Source: Leucaena leucocephala
Lineage: Eukaryota; Streptophyta; Magnoliopsida; Fabales; Fabaceae
Length of the DNA stretch: 64,000 bases
Assembly (NCBI GenBank): GCA_037074615.1
Contig: CM073515.1
Location: 18,747,001 to 18,811,000, forward strand
Direction: 5' to 3'
Part shown: in pieces, positions 59,497 through 64,000 of the stretch
How the letters are laid out: every line of letters begins with the position of its first letter
Numbering within the stretch: the first letter of the stretch is position 1
The notes under the pieces: generated by a model
What the model saw: only the letters and a program-made list of their open reading frames with translations
Database searches by the model: none
Told to the model about the DNA's origin: nothing
Translations under genes and position numbers: made by a program

Positions 59497-59859
59497 ATGG
59501 GATTCCATAAAATTAAGTTAGAGGCTTCAGTTAATAAGGGAGACCCTCATCCTATAGTGATATATGACAATGATGTGCATCCAGACTTTGATCCTTCAGA
59601 CGATGAAGAAAATTCAGTGGAAAGTTTAGGGGATCAATTAGGAAAGTCTACAGTGGAATATCCCATAGATATTTCTGTAGACTCAAACTTGCAGTATAGA
59701 GGTCATGTAAAGATACAGCTTGAAGCCAAGTATACCCCAGATAATGTTGAGTCTAGTGACTCTACACAGTATGAGGTTGGCGGAGTACCCTCTAAACCGG
59801 ATATAAGTTCTATTCCTCCAATGAGAGGACATATTACGGCTGAGGAAGCTGAATACTAG
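59497..59859 (+). CDS. Family A internal ORF1, acidic protein of unknown function
   Basis: 120-aa ORF, the only sizeable one in the element and the first ATG after the candidate acceptor. I do not recognise it. It begins MGFHKIKLEA and is acidic (DPSDDEENSVESLGD), with the phrase VEYPIDISVDS; no membrane segment or signal peptide is visible. Its position just after the PBS is where gag starts in LTR elements, so a gag-derived or accessory protein is plausible. No capsid helices, zinc knuckle or protease motif are visible. The stop at 59857 is followed by a second stop and then a duplicated 83-bp segment, after which a second ORF (59952-60185) continues in another frame. Confidence 0.45.
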   Translation: MGFHKIKLEASVNKGDPHPIVIYDNDVHPDFDPSDDEENSVESLGDQLGKSTVEYPIDISVDSNLQYRGHVKIQLEAKYTPDNVESSDSTQYEVGGVPSKPDISSIPPMRGHITAEEAEY

Positions 59860-60025
59860 TACTAGATTATAGGTAGACCAGATATTATTCCTCCTCCAAT
59901 AGAGTTTGAGGATAGAGTTACTTTGAGTAAGATACCACAGTGTACTAGATTATGGGTAGACCAGATATTATTCCTCCTCCACTAGAGTTTAAGGATAGAG
60001 TTACTATGAGTAAGATACCACAGTC
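59860..60025. repeat. 83-bp tandem duplication after ORF1
   Basis: TACTAGATTAT at 59860 and 59943. Both copies run through GACCAGATATTATTCCTCCT to GTAAGATACCACAG. 83 is not a multiple of three, so the duplication shifts the frame by two. The first copy is in frame with ORF1 and the second opens ORF2. Confidence 0.9.
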
Positions 60026-60185
60026 CCCTAATTCAGATATCCAGTCAAAGTTTATGACAGATCCTGTGCATTTCCAAAGTCCAAGAATATGTGACTTTAT
60101 AGAGAAAGATCAGTGTGATATTCCTAGTTCTAGTCAACTCCAGCCTTCTTTGTTAAAGACAGCTAGTGTTAACCATATGGCCTGA
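59952..60185 (+). pseudogene. Family A internal ORF2, probable C-terminal part of ORF1
   Basis: 77 codons opening at the duplicated segment (GRPDIIPPPLEFKDRVTMSK), Ser/Pro-rich after that (QSPNSDIQSK, DIPSSSQLQPS). The first repeat copy encodes GRPDIIPPPIEFEDRVTLSK in the ORF1 frame, so ORF1 and ORF2 were probably one reading frame, now separated by stops and the 83-bp duplication. No known domain. Confidence 0.4.
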
Positions 60186-63143
60186 AGAAAGCTGTGGAGA
60201 GTGATTTACTCAGTCTAGGTCAAGGGATGGACAAAAGTAGAGATTAAGAACAATTAATTATCTACAGTTCCTTAATGCCGTAGTAGGAATGATAAACAGA
60301 CATCCAGTAGAGGGCATTAACCTAATATACTTTAGAGGATTGGTATGAGATGATAGTAAGTCAAGTGTCATGAGACTAAAGATGCCAACCTCACTGAAGT
60401 CTATTAGTTAGAGGTTTAGTACAGAGTATAGGTAAGTTAAGCAATACAAAGCACTAAGATACAGTAGATCAGTTTAAGAAGAGGTTCAGCAGTAGATTCT
60501 CAGTATGATCATCAGGAGTTGATCTATAGTACGAAAGATTTTGTACAGCTAGTCTTTATGGAAAAGAATAATGAGAAGTTAGAATGAGACTTGCCTAAGA
60601 ATGATCTAATACATGGCCTAAGGTTAAAGATGTGATGGATAATAGATTGAAAGTTAATGTTCCCAAGACAGAGGGATTCCATCACGAAGACATAGTAACC
60701 TAACACTCTGCCCTAGAGAAAATAAATAGTAATGTTAGGTGATGAATGAGATCCAAGTGACTTGAATTGGTTAGGATCTAGATACAGACCAGAAAGGAAG
60801 CATAGTCTAGTCCAGAGTAGACTGAGACTGACGGACAGAAAGAGTTAAGAGATACAGAGAGATATAGAAGTTACTCCATACGAGATAGAGAGTGATCTAC
60901 TCACTTGAGAAGTTTTTCTAAAAGAAGTTTAAAGGAAGCATTCCTCTCAATTAGAGAGAGAGGTGAGGGTGAGGCTAAGGGTTAGAGCAAACGAAAGAGA
61001 ACCCTTTTGATGGATACTAAATCGAGTTCATTCATATGAACCTTAAGGCTTAGTGAGAGTTACTTTCTCTCGCATGTTAGTAATCCAAGAGGATAAGGGA
61101 AAACTTAAAAGTTTGAATGGCATAAGGGATGTGAGCCAGCCCTTCCTCAATTAGCTGAAAGAGAATAGCTGACTCAATTATGGATTACTGTGAGGACAAG
61201 GACACATAAATCCTTCAGGCTAGAGACATAGAAGTCTTACAGGCGATAAGAGATGATACGATAGAATGAATATGACCTAGTAAGGTAGCCACAAATTCAA
61301 AGATAAAGTGACTCCCCTATTCCTTATGTAAGAAAGAGCAAAGAAGGGTTGAGTCTATACCCTAATAAGAGGGTAATGTGGCAGCCTAAGTGAAACAAGT
61401 AAATGATTCAGGTTCCTGAATAAATGATCAAGACCTAGTAATTAAGGTGATTAAGGGACATAATATCTTAAAGTCTACCTAGTTCATTGCTTAATTGCAA
61501 TATGAGTATAAGGGATGGTTGAGCATATGTATGTGATAGTGATATGGCTTATGTTGGCTTATGTTGCCATAAGATATGATGAGAAGTTATATCTACTTGT
61601 AGTGGTCATATGATGACACACATGTTAGAGAATGCTTAAATAATTGTATCTCCTTGCATATTATGCATGGTAGAGTATACTATGATAAATGGATACTCCC
61701 CTTTACATTACATGCAGGGTAGAGTATATCAGATGAGAAAGTTATGTTGCTCCCATGCCCCTACGACATACAATTAGATGATTCAACTTAGCAAGCATAA
61801 AGCAATAGCAAAGTGCTAAACTAGAAAGTTAGCTACCTGATTCTCAGAAGATAGAAAGAGAATTTATGATCAAATTATGATAGTCAATAGGATAGAGAAT
61901 GAGATTAAAAGATGAGAATGATATGAGAAATTCCTGAGTGATAAGGAAATGAGTAAAGTCCTAATAGATAATATTTGCTTCTGTGATCATATTTGGGGAA
62001 TTATTTGTGGAGTTACCAACTATATGAAAGTGACTAACCTTGTAACTTTGTCTGTTGGTTTAGGTCTTCCAGAGATGAGAATACAGTACAACGAAATCAC
62101 AGTAGATTCTAGAGGATTGCAGTTAGATCATAGTATGGCTCACAGGGTCATAGATAGATCCTGAAGAGGCTTACGGTTGATCGCAGTAGATCCCGAGGGT
62201 CGCAGTAGACCAAGCCTAGAGTAAGAAAGTAATGAGCAATAAGTGCAATATTTCTTTGGAAAGACGAATACTAATGAAAAGTTAAGGTAGAGAAGCTTCA
62301 CAAGTTGGTTAACTCATAATAGAGAGAGTACCCATGATGTTAGTTTCAGATAGCCTTATTACTATCAGGGACTGAACTCAGAATCTCCTTACATGTATGA
62401 GGAACTAAGTGATCAAAGTTAAAGCTGTTAATCCTGAGCTCCAAGGATTTATGAGAATGTTTCATAAGATATGAGAAAGGGTTAAATGAGAATAAAGAGA
62501 TCCTTACGATGAGATTATAAAGACTAAAAATAAAGGTAAGTAGATCCTCCAGATGAGGATAAAGAGATTAGAAGGCCAGATAGACCCAAGAGAGATAGTA
62601 TTAAGGTGGGTCTAAGATAGTGAAGTACCAGGGTTAGAGCCAGTGAGCACCAGTGCTTTAGATTTTTATCTGCACATTTCAGTTAAGCGTGTTCAGGCAA
62701 GGGTAGTCTAATGATAGGTAACCCCCTGGGAAGTGATGAAAAAAAGTGTAAAATCTACAAGAAATTGGCATATATGCACAAAGCTATGTAAAATTATAGA
62801 AAGAACTATGAAAAGCTAGAAAGGGTTATGAATAATAAGAGACTAGAACCCTTATGTCAAATCCAAATGAAATTGATTTGAAAGATGGACTATGATATAG
62901 CCAGATTTGGCAAGATATGCCATTTTATGACATGAAAGAGATGAAATGAGATATATTATGAAAAGTATGTAATGAGTTATGTTATGAGAGATATGTTAAG
63001 AAGTACAATATGAAGTGACTTGATAGCTAGCCCTATAAATAGATAGAGAGGCTCCCTTTTTGTAAGGGATAAGATGTTTGAATGATAAGTTATAGGTGAA
63101 AGAGCAAATGAGAGCTTTCACTCCTTACATAAAAGGCCAGGCA

Positions 63144-63193
63144 TTATGTTATGTTATGTTATGTTATGTTATGTTATGTTATGTTATGTTATA
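63144..63193. repeat. TTATG pentanucleotide microsatellite
   Basis: About ten uninterrupted TTATG units in the internal region of the family A element, next to the PPT-proximal end. Confidence 0.95.
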
Positions 63194-63383
63194 TTTGTAA
63201 AATATGCTAAAGCTCCAAATGTTAGACAGTACAAACTTCATGTGATAGAGCTGTGCAAGCTCTGAGTGTTAGAGTTGTGCATATTAAGAGAAGGAATACT
63301 TGAGCTCCAATGTTAGAGCTTTGCATTCATGAGTAGGGATGTAGTCCTGCAGCATTCTGGCCAGGCATTATGCATGTTAGAGT

Positions 63384-63423
63384 ATATGCTCCTATATGCT
63401 CCTATATGCTCCTATGTGCTCCT
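63384..63423. repeat. 10-bp minisatellite ATATGCTCCT x4
   Basis: Four consecutive units, the last with one change (ATGTGCTCCT). The same TATGTTGCTCC-like words recur across the internal region, suggesting local amplification. Confidence 0.9.
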
Positions 63424-63948
63424 ATTTAGTAATAGAGCAACGAAAGAAAGAATGATGACATAAGTCCTCTCTCTGTATTATGATGAGATATTAAAGATGA
63501 TAAGAATGTATGATGATATGAGAATGAGAGTTAAAGTGTGCTGATATTCAGAGAATTTCACTAGATACTCAGATGAGAAAGAAGTGATTGCACTTGATGA
63601 GTTGTTGATAGAAACTTCCAAATATAGCAGTATTCGAGAGAGTTTAGTATGAAAGAAATGGACACTACTCACAAGTTTAGTATGGTGAGAAGTCCATATA
63701 TAAATAGATGCATAGCAAGTAAGCAAGTAATAAAATAAACTGGAGTTCAGCTCTGATTGAGTGGATTTATGACAAAAGAATGATCATAGTAAAGATATGA
63801 AGATTTTGCAGACATGAAAAGTACTCCGCTAAAATGTCAAAATAGAAAATGAGAAGTAGATACCCCAGTGCTTAGTCAAAAAGAATATAAGGATATGTAT
63901 CCAATATTTTTAACTGAGGTGTTAAGTAAATTTTGAGGACGAAAATTA

Positions 63949-63966
63949 TTTTAAGGGGGGTAGAAA
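63949..63966 (+). other. Family A polypurine tract
   Basis: TTTTAAGGGGGGTAGAAA directly before the 3' LTR start TGTCATATCC at 63967. Primer for plus-strand DNA synthesis. Confidence 0.85.
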
Positions 63967-64000
63967 TGTCATATCCTAAATTTTTTCTATCTGTATAATA
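63967..64000 (+). mobile_element. Family A 3' LTR (first 34 bp in window)
   Basis: TGTCATATCCTAAATTTTTT, matching the 5' LTR start at 55728. Continues past the window. Confidence 0.9.

Larger units (their letters stand above)
60186..63966 (+). other. Family A internal region, largely non-coding
   Basis: No gag-pol domain found. Homologous to 34439-38430 and to fragments at 4559-8881. Conserved blocks include TGTTCCCAAGACAGAGGGA (60658), GAGAGAGAGGTGAGG, ACCCTAATAAGAGGGTAA (61354), a hairpin block with an enlarged loop (61543-61571) and GATGAGAAAGTTATGTTGCT (61732). An ORF at 61949-62164 (71 aa) is not recognised. Confidence 0.7.
55728..64000 (+). mobile_element. Family A long-LTR element (LARD-like), runs off window
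   Basis: 5' LTR 55728-59322, PBS, internal region of 4644 bp, PPT, and the first 34 bp of the 3' LTR (63967-64000), which repeats TGTCATATCCTAAATTTTT. The very long LTRs and the internal region without gag-pol match the LARD description. It inserted into the inverted copia LTR (left flank CAAAA); the right flank is outside the window. Confidence 0.93.

Overview
The window reads as nuclear intergenic DNA of a flowering plant, made almost entirely of nested and decayed LTR retrotransposons. The evidence is Ty1/copia and Ty3/gypsy (Athila-type) polyprotein remnants, primer-binding sites matching plant initiator-Met and Asp tRNAs, 5-bp target-site duplications (TSDs), very high A+T, and a fragment of the plastid gene rpoC2. 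I see no convincing intact host gene and no rRNA or tRNA gene. The species cannot be named from this sequence.

The dominant component is one family, called family A here. Its long LTRs begin TGTcAtATCC or TGTaACATCC and end about GGTATTACA. It has an initiator-Met-type PBS (TGGTATCAGAG) and a purine tract (TTAAGGGG-GTAGAAA). At least ten LTRs or fragments occur on both strands, including one short-LTR element bounded at both ends (33021-39851), one element running off the right edge (55728 onward), and two solo LTRs with perfect TSDs (24756-28072, CCTCT; 43552-47979, GAGAG). The internal regions have no recognisable gag-pol, so the family resembles LARDs (large retrotransposon derivatives). 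Many long LTR copies carry a TATA box and, about 110-190 nt downstream, a consensus 5' splice donor. In the right-hand element an AG acceptor lies just before the only sizeable ORF.

Layout. 1-1051: copia pol remnant. 1052-9086: mosaic of family A LTR and internal fragments. 9087-11820: copia LTR with palindromic ATTAATCGATTAAT motifs, plus gag. 11887-21457: Athila-type gypsy element on the minus strand, inserted in the copia gag. 21458-24303: copia gag continuation and unassigned DNA. 24304-24623: plastid rpoC2 insertion. 24627-28570: gypsy gag-protease fragment split by a family A solo LTR. 28566-41703: family A LTR split by a copia element, itself split by a family A element, itself split by another solo LTR (four levels). 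41772-43501: inverted copy of that last solo LTR. 43552-54212: family A and Athila-like LTRs on alternating strands. 54213-55727: inverted copia LTR. 55728-64000: family A element with 3.6-kb LTR and 4.6-kb internal region.

The gene remnants do not form a working pathway. Coding segments carry stops, frameshifts or lost catalytic residues. The elements with most apparent potential for expression are the long family A copies with promoter, splice signals and the 59497 ORF.
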